Of a DNA stretch of 64,000 bases, positions 1 through 11,839 are shown one piece after another. The translations under genes and the position numbers were made by a program. Source of the DNA: Hydractinia symbiolongicarpus. Taxonomy: Eukaryota; Cnidaria; Hydrozoa; Anthoathecata; Hydractiniidae. The DNA is taken from the NCBI RefSeq assembly GCF_029227915.1, contig NC_079879.1, positions 10,664,001-10,728,000 of the forward strand. Reading direction: 5' to 3'. Each line of letters starts with the position of its first letter. The first letter of the stretch is position 1. Under the pieces are notes generated by a model that was not told the origin of the DNA, made no database searches, and was given only the letters and a program-made list of their open reading frames with translations.

Positions 1-445
1 ATCTGTGAGGTTTTGAGAATTTTGGCTACAATTTCTGGAACCTTATGCACTTGTGAGAAAAGTATCTCTGCGAAACACAATGTTGGAGGAAAGGTTGAGC
101 AGCCTAGCAGTTATCATGTTTAACAGGTCAATCACTGTGATCTCTAATGAAGTGATAGATGAGTTTGCTGAACAGAATAAGAGATAAAGGCTTTTTGAAA
201 TATATATACTTGCTGATTGATTTATACATAGTTTACATGTTTTATATATTTTAGCTATATATTTTTTATGTATATTGTTACTTATTGTACTTTTTAACGC
301 TGGAAAAAGCCTGAACAAGGTGATAAATTTTGTTACTATTAGGTCTGCCCATTTGGCGTATTTTAACGCCCATTCTGGGCGGATCTCCCAAAAAATTTTT
401 TTGCTTAGTTACATAAAAAACCTCGATCCGACCCTGAAATATTAT

Positions 446-572
446 ATTTAAGATGATTTAAGATGTTGTTTTTGTCTTTAGTGATCATAAACTTTTTTCA
501 CCGCCATTAGCTGACTTTCGTGTAAGTCACTAAAGTTGAAAGCCAACAGCCGTTTCGTAGCCCCTTTAATCT
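446..572. repeat. Dispersed repeat, inverted partner near the window's other end
   Basis: This stretch matches the reverse complement of about 63566-63715. The shared core reads ACTTTCGTGTAAGTCACTAA and the match continues through a GTAGCCCCTTT block. The two copies are in opposite orientation and have diverged by several indels. I see no coding potential. It is probably one member of a dispersed repeat family. Confidence 0.6.
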
Positions 573-2598
573 CAGCATAAACGCGATTAACCGCCTGAGA
601 AATTATCCAAAAATAGTGACTGGACTCTCTAAAATAAAATTGACGTCGAAAAGGCATTTAGGTAACAAGCGTCTATCTCTCACTAAGGGTACTTTCAACC
701 AGGCGCCGCTACGCATTTAAATTATACCCAGCGAGAGATTAGTTCCAGTCAGACGACTAGTAGGAATGGTCTACAAAATGGTTTAATGAAGATCTTCGCC
801 ATTGATCTTACTCTCCATCCTCGCACATTTCAAATGAAAGTGTTTAAAGAATAGACCTCTTAAAAAGGTTTTTTAGTATTCTTTTGGAAGGTAAAACAAG
901 TTGCAATCTGCTAACCATTTTTTATAAGCAACTTCGTATTTATGATCAGATCTTAAGTTGATCTGATCATACATAATATTTACAATTTTTGGACAAAAAT
1001 ATTGAGACAAAGGCAGTTTGTCTCATTTTTCAAATATGGATAAGTGTCAAACAGTCAATAATTCACTGCTTTTGCACACACGTAGGCCAGGCAGACAACG
1101 TTAAAAAGTCGCTAGTCACATTTTCCAGCACGCCCCCACACCAAAATAATCCACGTCGGGGCCCACGAAGGCCCCGATAAAAAATGGCCATGCTTATGTC
1201 AGCAACAATTAGCACGTTTTAAGAATTTGGACGTTACCAAATTACCCAAGATGTAAGTCCACTCTGAACATTGAAAAATGAAATTTGACAAGGTAAAAAA
1301 TATGTGAACTTGTGGTGCCGAACTTCGAAATTAGCTGTCTTGTGTCAAAATATTATGACCAAGATTGTAGATATAAGTTGCTTAATAGTGGTTAAACTGT
1401 ATTTAACTTCTTCTTGTATTTCATGTAAGGATGGGGGAAAAAGAAGTCATATTTTGGGGAAAAAGGTCTTGAAAATAAACAAAGATGTTATTGCAACTTT
1501 CTTTTCTTGGATTTTTATTTCTTTTGTTTTAAAAGGGTGCTTCTTTTTATAATCGCAACAACACAAGTTTGTATTGCTTGAGTTTATATTTTACAGAACT
1601 GAAGTTGCTTAAAGATAATATTTGATTATAGAAGGATAAAGAAAAAATAATCTAGCTGTTTTTCGCGGGAAATGTTTACAAAATTGTTTAGTAAACAATG
1701 CGCGTTATCCACGGTATCAGCAATTTCCCTCAATAAAAAGCAAAATGGCAGACACAGGCGACCAAACCACGAGGCATTGGCTATTTTAAAAACTTCTACA
1801 TTACAAAATTTTGGAAAATTGTTCTTGAAATGCCTTGTATCTGTGAAAATTATGTTCTCTTTTATTGTATAATATTTATTAAAATTTTTACACGCAAAAT
1901 CGCGACGCATAAGGTAACGTTTCACACTTGGAATGTAAACCACTGGGATTGAAGGTGAGACTTAGTAATGTAATTTATTTCTTATCTTAACACGTGTGAA
2001 AGAAAAATTACGCCAACTTTAGATAACACGAGTTATGTTGGAAGATTATCGTTAATTCGTATTAATAACACCTTTAATCTTAAACCAACTACAAAATTAA
2101 GATATAATTATCACGCTTTTCGGCGCTCTTAGCAATCAATCGTGACAATCACGATTTGTTAACTGGTAACTGAGATATTAAACTCTTCTAAATAAAGGAT
2201 AATAGCGTCAAGATAATAAGTATAGCATTTTTCCTAGCAACTCAAGCACACTTAACACCATCTAAGTACAAAGTTATTTCTGCACTGGCTTGCTTCGTAT
2301 TTGCTATGAGTAAGAAAATAATTGTATATATACATGAGATGATGAAAATAATGAAGAACATTGTGCATTAAATGTCACATTGATTTCTCTTTTTCATAAC
2401 AAGTGCCTCTTTTAAATTGTCACCCACTTCAAATATCACCAGTTTAAAGCTGAAATTGTGTTGCAGTTCCTTATTTTTTCAACATTCGTTCAAGAGAGTA
2501 AGTTTCGAAACCCTACATGCTAAAAGATCCAAAAGCTAATATATTTATTGAGAAACTAAAATCACATTTGGAACTACTTTGTTATTTTTAGTTATGAC
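573..2598. other. Intergenic DNA, no supported feature
   Basis: AT-rich sequence. The open frames here are short, overlap on opposite strands and show no recognisable domain or paired splice sites. I see nothing else that can be supported. Confidence 0.5.
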
Positions 2599-2690
2599 AA
2601 CTAGTCGTTAGCCCGTGAAAAAATCCACGGGGTTGCCCGTCCTTTATATATCACATTTCGTGTTTCCGTCGCGAGACGCAGTAACCCTTT
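2599..2690 (+). mobile_element. 5' part of an ACTAGTC/GCCCGTGG non-autonomous element
   Basis: Starts with the family head AACTAGTCGTTAGCCCGTG and a short hairpin in which GTGAAAAAATCCAC forms the stem and loop. It continues into CCCGTCCTTTATATATCAC as in the copy at 29872. The microsatellite-bearing 3' end of the family is not visible here, so this looks like a truncated copy. Confidence 0.5.
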
Positions 2691-2732
2691 TGAAAACAAA
2701 ACAAAACAAATTTATTATTCCGAATATTTATA

Positions 2733-2963
2733 CAGGATATAGCCACTTCATTGTTCGAGACACTGTTATTAGTATGTATTACTGTGTTTGGAATGTATAC
2801 TTAAGTATACACCGGCATTACCTAGCCAATTTCCCTCACATGGCATGAGTTGAAACGCAGCTGTGGTAAAGACAATTGTTAGGCATGCCCGAGCTGTGGA
2901 CCGAACCACAGACCTTGTGATTACGAAGCGAACTTCATAACCAACCATAAGGCCACGCGCCAC
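2733..2963 (-). repeat. tRNA-derived SINE-like repeat
   Basis: On the minus strand the head at 2963-2945 reads TGGCGCGTGGCCTTATGG, an A-box-like segment, and 2907-2897 reads GGTTCGGTCCA, a good match to the RNA polymerase III B box. The body (TATACAGGATATAGCC and an AAGTATACACCGGCA block on the plus strand) recurs at 57201-57418. The tRNA parent is not identifiable by eye. A head-truncated second copy supports a retroposed family. Confidence 0.55.
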
Positions 2964-3100
2964 AAAAATTTTATAGTTTTACATGATTAACTACTTACCA
3001 ACATCTTTACTTTTCGTAGAAGCTTCCTCAACAACCACATATTCTCTCCATGATATCTCTAAACAATGTGTTATTAAGTTATATTACTTTAAGGACAGAC

Positions 3101-3339
3101 ACTTTCGCGGGCAGAGACTATAAAAAAAACCCGCAAATTTTATAAAACAAACTTTCCCGTTTTGCAGTTTTCAGCACAAATTTGGCAGGAAAAACTTTCT
3201 TGAATCGAAGAAAAAGGTTATTTTTTTGATTGGTTTTGATTTCGCGTAAAAAAACTTTTGCGTTTTGATGTTTTGAAATATCCAAAGGCAACTTTTATGA
3301 AAAAGGGCCAAAAACGCAAAAGTTTCTGCCCGCGAAAGT
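3101..3339. mobile_element. MITE-like element with 18 bp inverted ends
   Basis: The left end (3101-3118, ACTTTCGCGGGCAGAGAC) is the reverse complement of 3322-3339 with one mismatch. A second partial copy of the right end follows at once (to about 3352). CTTTAAGG occurs on both sides (3087-3094 and about 3361-3368) and could be a target-site duplication. No reading frame lies inside, so the element would be non-autonomous. Similar CTTTCGCGA motifs recur at 30447-30760. Confidence 0.5.
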
Positions 3340-3369
3340 TTCTGCCCGCGAACTAAGAACGCTTTAAGG

Positions 3370-6300
3370 TAAAAGGTTTAAATCTATTATTCGGACACAG
3401 TTTCTCTTTTCAAAAAAAATATGAACTGGAAAGTCTTACAACTTTTCTTATTTTATGCAAAAATTTTAAAACCAGAGAAGGGGCTTACTTCACCTAACAA
3501 ATTCAGAACGGTTAACCGAATGTTTCTGAAAACTCTGTTAGCTAATTCCTTATCTTTACTGGAATAAAATAGTTTTTCTCTTGGGAGAATTTGATATGCG
3601 TTTATCATTCTGATGTTTAAAGATACTAATTTTAATGTACTTTTAATTTCCTGATATATTGGTGTCCCAATTCATTGAAGATTGGTTTAAATAGTTTGTG
3701 ACTAAAATTATTATTTTTGATCCCAAAGTAACAGAGTTATTTAAATCAACTGAGCTATTTAAATCAACTGTGCACCCAATAAAAAAACGTGTCAATTCTT
3801 TTTAGGTTTTGTGTCTTATTGGCCCCTCAATAAGTTGGGGTACCAGGCTAAAAAAATTTTTCATTTCCTATCAAAGACATAATTCTAAATATGAATCTTC
3901 ATTCGTTTCACGTTGTCGCTGCAAATATTATGGCTGACAGATTATTAATGCATATTCAATAAAAAACCAAACTGCTTTCTAGCTAGCTGTTTAAAATATG
4001 TTTTCCGTACCTGTGTATTCTGTTGAAACCATTTTTGCCAAGTTTTTATTGACGTTATGGGTATTTTGTGACTCCGCAACCGACACACAAGATGTTGTTT
4101 GTCGCTCTTTACTGTAGAAAACTTATTAATGCTGTTAGAAATATTAAAAATTCGCACTGCTTCAGTGAAGGCGATTACTTATTTATTAAAAGTCAAATAG
4201 ATCAAAAGTTAGATAGCATACAACGAGACAAGCCAATTAGTACTCATAAACCTTAGATGAAATTAACATGAGACAGAACAAAAGACTTACATGTGCGTGG
4301 CAGAGATATCTCCTGGGCTTAACACATACACGATGCAGCAAACTCAGCACAGAGGAAGCGTAAAGAAAAGAATTTTAACAACAATTAAGATGTTGGGTCA
4401 TAAGAGAAACAATTTTTACGCCAATTAGACATTTTGTTTTTGAAAAGTATAATAAAAAAGTAACGTGGAAGCTCAATGTTTACGGATTCGAAACTGAAAT
4501 TCCGTTAAAATTTTGCAAATTTTCTAACGTCAGAATTAAACTAACAAGATTACACATTTTCTTATTTGTGCAAAATTTAGTTAAATTGGAAATATTACAG
4601 ACGTCAGTTTTTTAGACGTTTGTTTTAAAAAGCGCCTTTTGGCGCATTCTGGGTCGTGTAGTTTCTGCTGGTAATTTCCTTTATAAAATAAGTGTAATTT
4701 CTTCAGAATTCAACCTTTCTCGCTTGTTTTGAAACATTCATTGCGACATTCGTAGAGACTGAAACGTTGTTTATTTTCGGAAGCTGTCCTACAATACAAT
4801 CGGGTAATCGGACACACAAGTAAAACGTTCCACGCGGTTGCGCATGAGCCTAATTTATTAGTTTTGCTGCTGGAAACGTTAAAAACAAAACATTCAACTC
4901 TTGACACACAGTTAATGTAACTTTTTTTGTACTTTTACGTTTGATGCCATGACTACTGCAATGACAACGATGGCAAAGATGATGTCAAAAGATGAATTGA
5001 GAAATCTTGATCACGTATTTAAAAAGCCGTTTCCTATTATTATCACCTAAAGGTTTCTTTGTTTAAAATAATTAAAATTGATCCTTCTTTTTTGGCTAAA
5101 AAAACTGGGAGTTTTGGCTGAGTGAAAATGTCAGCCAAAGAAAATACCTATGATTTCCCAAGGAATCCACATATAATCTTGATCTATGTGCAGACAAAGC
5201 CATAAATTCAAAGTTCTTTTTGGTAAGTAATTATATAGGCTGCTTCTGCACTAGATTCACTCATTCAAACTTGTGAAAAGTGTCGGACTAGAATCTTGGG
5301 CTATTTAGTTACATTAAAACACTCCAAATCTTTATAAAATTACTAACGCCAGCATAATTATTTTTTGTCTTAAATTTCTGGGCCTTTATGGGCGTGGACG
5401 TTGATTATTTTGTAGTACAGGCAAGCTAGATAGTGCAACTAAGAGATTTTAAAAATGCTGTTTACCTGTTTTTTAAAAAAAAATTTTGTGAGGACTATAA
5501 AATGAAACTAAACACTTTTTATGTTGATGACTTTTGTTTTATGACATATAAAAGAATAATTTTCGTGTTAACTCTTTTAAACAGAATTACTTGGCCAGTA
5601 CAACACGTAGGCTGCCAAGTTCTTGTAGACAAAGTGAAAACGTCACAAATAAGGTAGCGGCACATTTCAAAATGTTTGCTTTAGTTTCCGCAACCATAAA
5701 GGATCTGAAAAACTAGGGAATGAGGCCGTGCTGACGGCAGGAAAAATTAGTACTTGTTAAGATTTGACAAGTGAACTATGACAAGTTCGGATTGCGTGTT
5801 ATCTATACGACTTTCTCAAATTGCACGATGTGTAGCTCGCGGTAGTGATAGCGGTAGTTAAACCATTAAACTTTTTTTGCCTACATTGTTAATTGAGCCT
5901 ACTTTCGAATTTTTTATTTATATACTGCTACATCTCCCCAGTCATATTTGCTCCAACGTCTTTGGAACATATTACAACCGGGGATTTACTATTCTGCAAA
6001 TAAAATCCTAACTTTTTAAATTTGGAATCCAGTTTATCTGAACAAGTCAGACATTTTTTAAACGAAACAAAAGTTTATAATGAATTGTCGTTAATTTCAA
6101 TAGGTTTTGTATAACTTGACCTTTATAGCCAGGTTAAAAAATTGTGTACGATGTGCGCGTTAAGTGATACGTTCATGATTTTGATTTTGTTGTACATATT
6201 GAGGCATCTTTTTCAGTTTTTATATTTCAGAGTATAAAGTATATGCAGTTATTTGCACACAGCTCCTGGATTTACAATTACAATTGGTGAGTTATTGGGA

Positions 6301-7038
6301 CAGAAAGTTGTAACCAAGATTTATAATTTTATTGTTTAGTAATGGTTATAGTTATCTTTTATCTACACTTTCATTTTGATAAAGTGTTGAAAGTCGGAGT
6401 TGAACTGCTGTTGTCTATCGACGTCTGCTACTTCCAAAATGTGAACTAGATTTTCGGACAAAGTGGGATTTGAGACCACGCACTTCAAACTTCCCGGTTT
6501 CAAGTGACAGCTTTTCTAAGGCTGACGCCTAGGACCAAAGTTTGGAAAGTTTGAATTGAGTGGGCTTGAATCTCAATGTATCCAAAAATTTAGTTAGCAT
6601 TTTGGAAGTAGCATATGGTGATAGACAACTTTTATTTTGTGTACAAAAGCCTTGCTTGTTTACAAAATCCCCCGTGGTTTACTGAGCTACGATCTTTTTT
6701 GTTGTACTTTTTTGATTGGTTAAAACTTTAATTATATTCAATACGTAAATAAATATATTTCAACGCGGCTGACTTAAAGAAATTCAGTCTGGAAAAAAAG
6801 GATGGAAAAACATCTTTAATAGCAAAACATTTTCTAACTCCAGTTGAAATTTCAGCCCAGGCTGAAATTATCCATGTGGTGGAACTGATACGTTATTCAG
6901 CCTATCAATTCAAATCTAACGCCTTAAATTTCTAACAAAAAATATTAGGAAATGCGGGACAAGATTGATTTTTAAAAAACTCTATCAAATATGATTGGTA
7001 CACACAGTTCTAAGATGTAGTCTTTAGTTTTCTTTAGA
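3370..7038. other. Intergenic DNA, no supported gene
   Basis: Long AT-rich stretch with only short open frames that lack domains or conserved partners. A small palindrome, AAAAGCGCCTTTTGGCGCATT-like, lies near 4628-4650 and a related GCCC/GGGC hairpin near 360-385, each next to an ATTCTGGG word. I see nothing more. Confidence 0.45.
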
Positions 7039-7056
7039 GGGGGGGGGGGGGGGGGG
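7039..7056. repeat. Poly-G run of 18
   Basis: An uninterrupted run of 18 G follows TTTCTTTAGA. It is a plain homopolymer and its length may be a sequencing or assembly approximation. Confidence 0.9.
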
Positions 7057-7739
7057 TTGCAAGGGCATGGTCACAAGAAAAAATTCTTTTTTAAAACAAA
7101 TGCCATGTTTTGGGAAAATTTATTTTGGCGATGGTAAAAATAACATCTTTATATTCATATTTATTTTCTAACCCATTGCATTCAATCCAAAATAGGTTGA
7201 TTTATTAACTCTTTATAACCTTCGTATATGCGATAAAAGTGTAGTAAATCAGACACGGTAATTTCCTGCTTATTCCGCCCTCTTATTTTTTTGGTCACGT
7301 GACAAAGCGAAGTGTACATTGACTGTATCTTAACATACCTGTTTATAGGTCTTTTATAAATTTATTTATCCATAGATGCCATATACTATATATCTATACT
7401 GTATAATTTGGGTCAAAAATACCTTTCATTACAAATCTATAGTTTCATTTGCACATGAAAACCTTTTGCCGCTGCACTTCTGTCATCCTACACATCTTCA
7501 TTTTGATAATGCGTGTGTTTTGACCGTCTGTAAAGGAAGGCAAAGTCGTGCTACATGTCGTACGAATTATTTATGCATGAAATAGCAAATTTGATGATTT
7601 ACCGACTTCGAATTCTCACGGAACGCAAAATAATTCGGCAAAAACGAAAGGGTATGAAAAATCTTATTTTTATTTTGCTGGCATAAATAATAATAATATT
7701 CAAAACTAGCCTGAGGACCCAGTGTCTCAACGGAGAGTT

Positions 7740-8335
7740 AAGCGACAAATAAACACAGGATTCAGTGTTGAATGCCAAATTGAGGGTTTATAATAGCCGT
7801 AAACTGTACTATACACCCGGGTGGAGCGTTTTGATAGATGTATATACAGTATGTTATAAATCGAGTGAGGCACACATAGTATTGTAGTGTTTTGGGTATA
7901 ATTTTATTTTTCTCAAAAAGTAACCTTGCAACAACTTTGACTGAAACAAAAACACAGGTTACAAGCCACAAGCAAAGCGATTAATAAGAACCATAACTGT
8001 GCCACACAGTCAGGTGGAGCGCTTTAGTACAGGTGTATAGTTTGTCGTAAATCAAGTAAAGCGCACACAATTATATGGTATTTCCGGGGTAATATAGTTT
8101 TCAAAAAATAACTTTCCGCATCTTTAATTGAAATAGTTTACAACTCGTTCCTACTCCGTCATAGCAAAACCAGTCAGTCAACCTTTTTTTTTTAAGAATG
8201 TTTCCGGTGAATGAATTAAAAATGAATGTTACTCCGGCCTGAGTGCTCGTACAGGTAAACAATGTGGCACGTCCATATAGGTTTTATACTTTTTTTCGAC
8301 AAGAACTATCGCAACTTCGGTCACATAACAACACA
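7740..8335. repeat. Tandem repeat family with GGTGGAGCG units of about 200 bp
   Basis: Successive units carry a shared core: CACCCGGGTGGAGCGTTTTG near 7817 and CAGTCAGGTGGAGCGCTTTA near 8010, each followed by a TGTATA word, a TCAAGTRAAGCGCACAC-like word and GTATTT. A weaker third unit follows near 8240. A homologous stretch lies at 29030-29400. No protein is encoded. It is a non-autonomous repeat with internal tandem structure. Confidence 0.55.
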
Positions 8336-8442
8336 GGATACACTTTTTTGTTAACACTGGACTAAGTGCTTACTATACTGTTTTAAGAAAAGCTCAAGGT
8401 ACCCCATTTTACACCATCTCACGATTTTAAGCGTATAAACTA

Positions 8443-8889
8443 ACTAGTATTTAGTCCCGTGGAAAAATCCACAATAGATACCAAATAAAAAAGCAGCGAA
8501 ATAGCGAGCAAAATGAACTATAAAATTCAATGTTCTTTTCGTCAAAAAGTTTTGTAGTTAATTCCATTCAAGCCGGAATAAATAAAACCAATGTTTTTTT
8601 ATATATCAGTAGACAATAGACACGTGCTTGGGAAAAAAAATTAATTACTCCTGACTTTTTTGTAATAAAGTTTACATCATTACACAAAGGTTTTTATGAG
8701 AACAATAAAATAAATTAACCGTGACTTTTTTGAAACAAAACTTTTCAACTAATTTGAAAAACCACACAAAAGACAGAATAAATATAAAAATTTGCCAAAA
8801 TGACATGTTACCGCGGCTGCTGCTTTAGAAAAAACATCACATCCACTTTGCCTGTTACAGACACACGTAACTGGCGTATTAGTACATAG
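8443..8889 (+). mobile_element. Non-autonomous ACTAGTC-family element, array unit 1
   Basis: Begins ACTAGTATTTAGTCCCGTGG with the family hairpin (GTGGAAAAATCCAC) and ends with a CACTTTGCCTGTTACAGACACACG tail before the next unit. It abuts the element at 8890 head to tail. No open frame of note. The family is placed by shared ends only. Confidence 0.5.
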
Positions 8890-9545
8890 AAACTAGTCGA
8901 TAGGGCCCGTGGAAAAATACACTAAGACAGAAAAACAATGGAAAATAGGTTGCGTTAGATTTTTTGATGACATCAGCAATCCTTCCACAAAAAATATTTG
9001 AACATTGTTTTCACGTTGCTTCTATTATGTAGAACTTAAACTGCTGATCAAGAAAATGTATATGATCATGTGGTTTTGATTAACGGTTAATGATATATAA
9101 GGGCTTAAACATTTTGATGACGTCAGCAATGGCCCCTCAAAAGTTCCAATTTTTTTTTTAAAAAAATTGTATACCTGTTGCCTTCATCGTATAGATCTTG
9201 AAACGCTGATCAAGAAAATGTATAGAATCGTGTACTTTTGACAAATGGTTGCAGAGATTTTGGGGTTTAAAGGCTTTTTTATGACCTCATTAACCCGCCC
9301 ATTCCCCCGCCGTCATTAACCCGCCCAGTTATTTGGGCTCACAGTTATAGGTGCACCGTGATGCCTTTATTAATTTAAAATATAGGATATTGACGTTAAA
9401 CTAGTGTTACTGACGTCGCTCCGCAACGTCAGAAAATTTAACATATTAGACATAACTTTTTCGGCAACATCAAAGGAAAATGAACACATCAACTTTGCCT
9501 GTCACAGACAGACACACTCTGCGTATTATTAAAGAGATTGATCAT
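8890..9545 (+). mobile_element. Non-autonomous ACTAGTC-family element, array unit 2
   Basis: Head AACTAGTCGATAGGGCCCGTGG. The interior holds two diverged copies of a module containing GCTGATCAAGAAAATGTATA (near 9039 and 9201), each preceded by a dinucleotide-rich block and a GATGACRTCAGCAA word. The tail is CTTTGCCTGTCACAGACAGACACAC followed by GTATTATTAAAGAGA. It is closely related to 17026-17625. No coding capacity. Confidence 0.55.
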
Positions 9546-10131
9546 TGATCGTAGGTGTAAATTTTTTTTTATAAAAATGCCTCTAATATTTTACGTTTTT
9601 TATTGTTAGATGAAGCCGTGATTAACACCCTCCAAGAAAAACCCCACTTTGGGGCAGAATGGAATACTTATTCACTAATTCATGTTCACGATTGTAGGCC
9701 AAAATACCTGAATTTGTTGACATAACATACTTTGAAGGTTAAAAGATAAATACTTCTTTGAAGAATATATAAGCACTGCTCTATAAAAAAAATCCTTCAA
9801 GCAACATACTGTTCTATCGTTTTTCAAAAAAAACAACAAAAAACGTGCGAGTCTTAAAAAATTCGGCATCCGCTACAATACTTCTAATAATCGAGGTCCT
9901 AATTCCATTCATAGATAGATATAATGCTAAAAGGATAGCATGTTTGGCTTTTTGTTCATGGCCACGTTTGATATCTTATTACAACGCTGCTTTATCGAAT
10001 TTCTATCAACATTCAATAGTTAATTGCATCCTTACATAATTACAAATATACTTAATTAGCCCTCATTTGGGGAATTGTCGTATGGATTAGAAGTCAAAAA
10101 AAATTGTATTACAGAATTGCAAGAGCGCAAA
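9546..10131. other. Spacer before the copy 1 candidate first exon
   Basis: AT-rich, no supported gene. If the candidate start exon at 10132 is real, its promoter and 5'UTR should lie here, but I see no clear similarity to the promoter block shared by copies 2 and 3. Confidence 0.35.
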
Positions 10132-10134
10132 ATG
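10132..10134 (+). other. Candidate start-codon exon of cystine-knot gene copy 1
   Basis: An ATG followed directly by a strong splice donor (GTAAGC at 10135). This matches the structure seen in copies 2 and 3, where exon 1 also ends exactly after ATG. Joining it to the acceptor at 11839 would keep phase and add a 1.7 kb intron. The upstream sequence does not clearly align with the copy 2 and 3 promoters, so this is only a candidate. Confidence 0.3.
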
Positions 10135-11839
10135 GTAAGCACTGATGATGTAGTTTGTTTTTATATTTTCTTTACTTTTCACGTCTTCTTTGCTGTCAAT
10201 TGATAATTCGAATTCTTTTAATCTTAAGGAATAATTTCTGATCCCTCGTCTTGTCTAGAAATCTTTTATGATTCTCCTTGACTGAAGCGTTTTATACTGG
10301 ATGGCAAGGCAACGAAAATATTTAGCGATGAAGGGATAAAAACGATTTGAATTCTCTACATCCCAAGGAACAATTTCTGCTTTCGTTTTCTTGATTTCCC
10401 GTGACTGAAGCTTTTTATACTGGATAGCAAGGGAATGAGAATATTTAGCGACGAAGAATTAACAATGATTCAAATTCTCTTGATCCAAATAAGCAATTTC
10501 TGGTCCCTCGTTTTGCCTGATTCTGATTCCCCTTGACTGACGAGTTTTATACTGGATAGGAAGGGAATGAAAAGATTTAGGAGGATGATTTAAATTCTGT
10601 TTGCACAACGTTTGTGCGTGATCATAGTCAATACCGATCGGAAAGTTTCTATCTTTATCGAACGGAGTGGTATCTTTTGTTGATACTCTGGCTAACATAT
10701 TCTTATAAAAATCTTCTCTTTAAAATAATCTTCCGCTTTTAAAAGTCGAGACATCTATGTGCGCAGTCATTCTCAGAGGGAGACTTAATATCTTTATTGT
10801 ATATAAAAGAAAGGAAAAAAATGTAATAAAAACACAATTTGATTGTAGAAGATTGATGTAGATTAAATATCATTTTTTTGTTTTGTTCTATTTATTTGCC
10901 GCATTAAAGGACGATATTATTAATGTACAACAGTGTTAATATGAAAATCTAATCTATTGAATCGTTGTAATTCTTCGCATTTGTAGGCATTATATGTATA
11001 ACTTTAAGAAATAGAAAAAAAACACTTGCTAAAATTTCCTCACAATTCAGAGGGGCTAATTGCCACGCAATAACCTTGCCAATTTTTTTTATCTGTAGTA
11101 ACGAGCACAACTGATAATAATATTTAATTATACAAAATTTGCATTATTTTTCATCTAAACTCTTGAATTTGCCATCCAACCCTTTTGTCAACACTTACGA
11201 ATGTTCCAGAGATCTTAGGCCATCTTTTGTTGTTTTTTAAATTAATTTTATCATTTATTTTGATGAATCACGGTCACAGTCGAGAATAATGATACCTTTA
11301 GCTAGTTGAGGTTAAGCTTGCATTCACTCAAATTTTTCTTATCACAATATTTTAACAAGTTTCCAATTATTTTTCTTTCCTTTCTCGGCTTACTTCTACA
11401 AGTCTACTTTACTAACGCTTTAAGATCGCTATTTTGGATTCTTGGATACACCGTAGACATAAACATTTTTGTTCCACTTTCAAAAATGCAGAAAATAAAT
11501 ACACAAATACACTACAACCCACTCATTAAAAACGTAGTGTGAACCAAGCTTTATAAAAGTGGGAAAATGTTTACTTAGCTTTTTTTATTGTTCGCCTGAT
11601 TGCAAGCAGCAAAACATATATGGATGAAACAATCCTTTTCCGTAAAAGAAGAAAAACATGTTGTCCACACTGTATCCCATGTTTTCACCTTTTCACTGTC
11701 CCACCCCCCCACCTCTCTATTTATGATTTTTTTTGTTTGTGTGTGAAAGCACACAGGAACAGCTCCAAGCAGACAAAAAAATGTGTGCTTCTAAGTCTGA
11801 TTTGTGTTTAGGCATTCAATTTTGAATTTTGTCTTTTAG

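Noticed and set aside
11620-11811. Plus-strand frame with CCPHC and the similar one at 27112 as an upstream exon
   Set aside because: The two copies are in different frames relative to their shared DNA and no common donor follows, so a conserved exon is unlikely.
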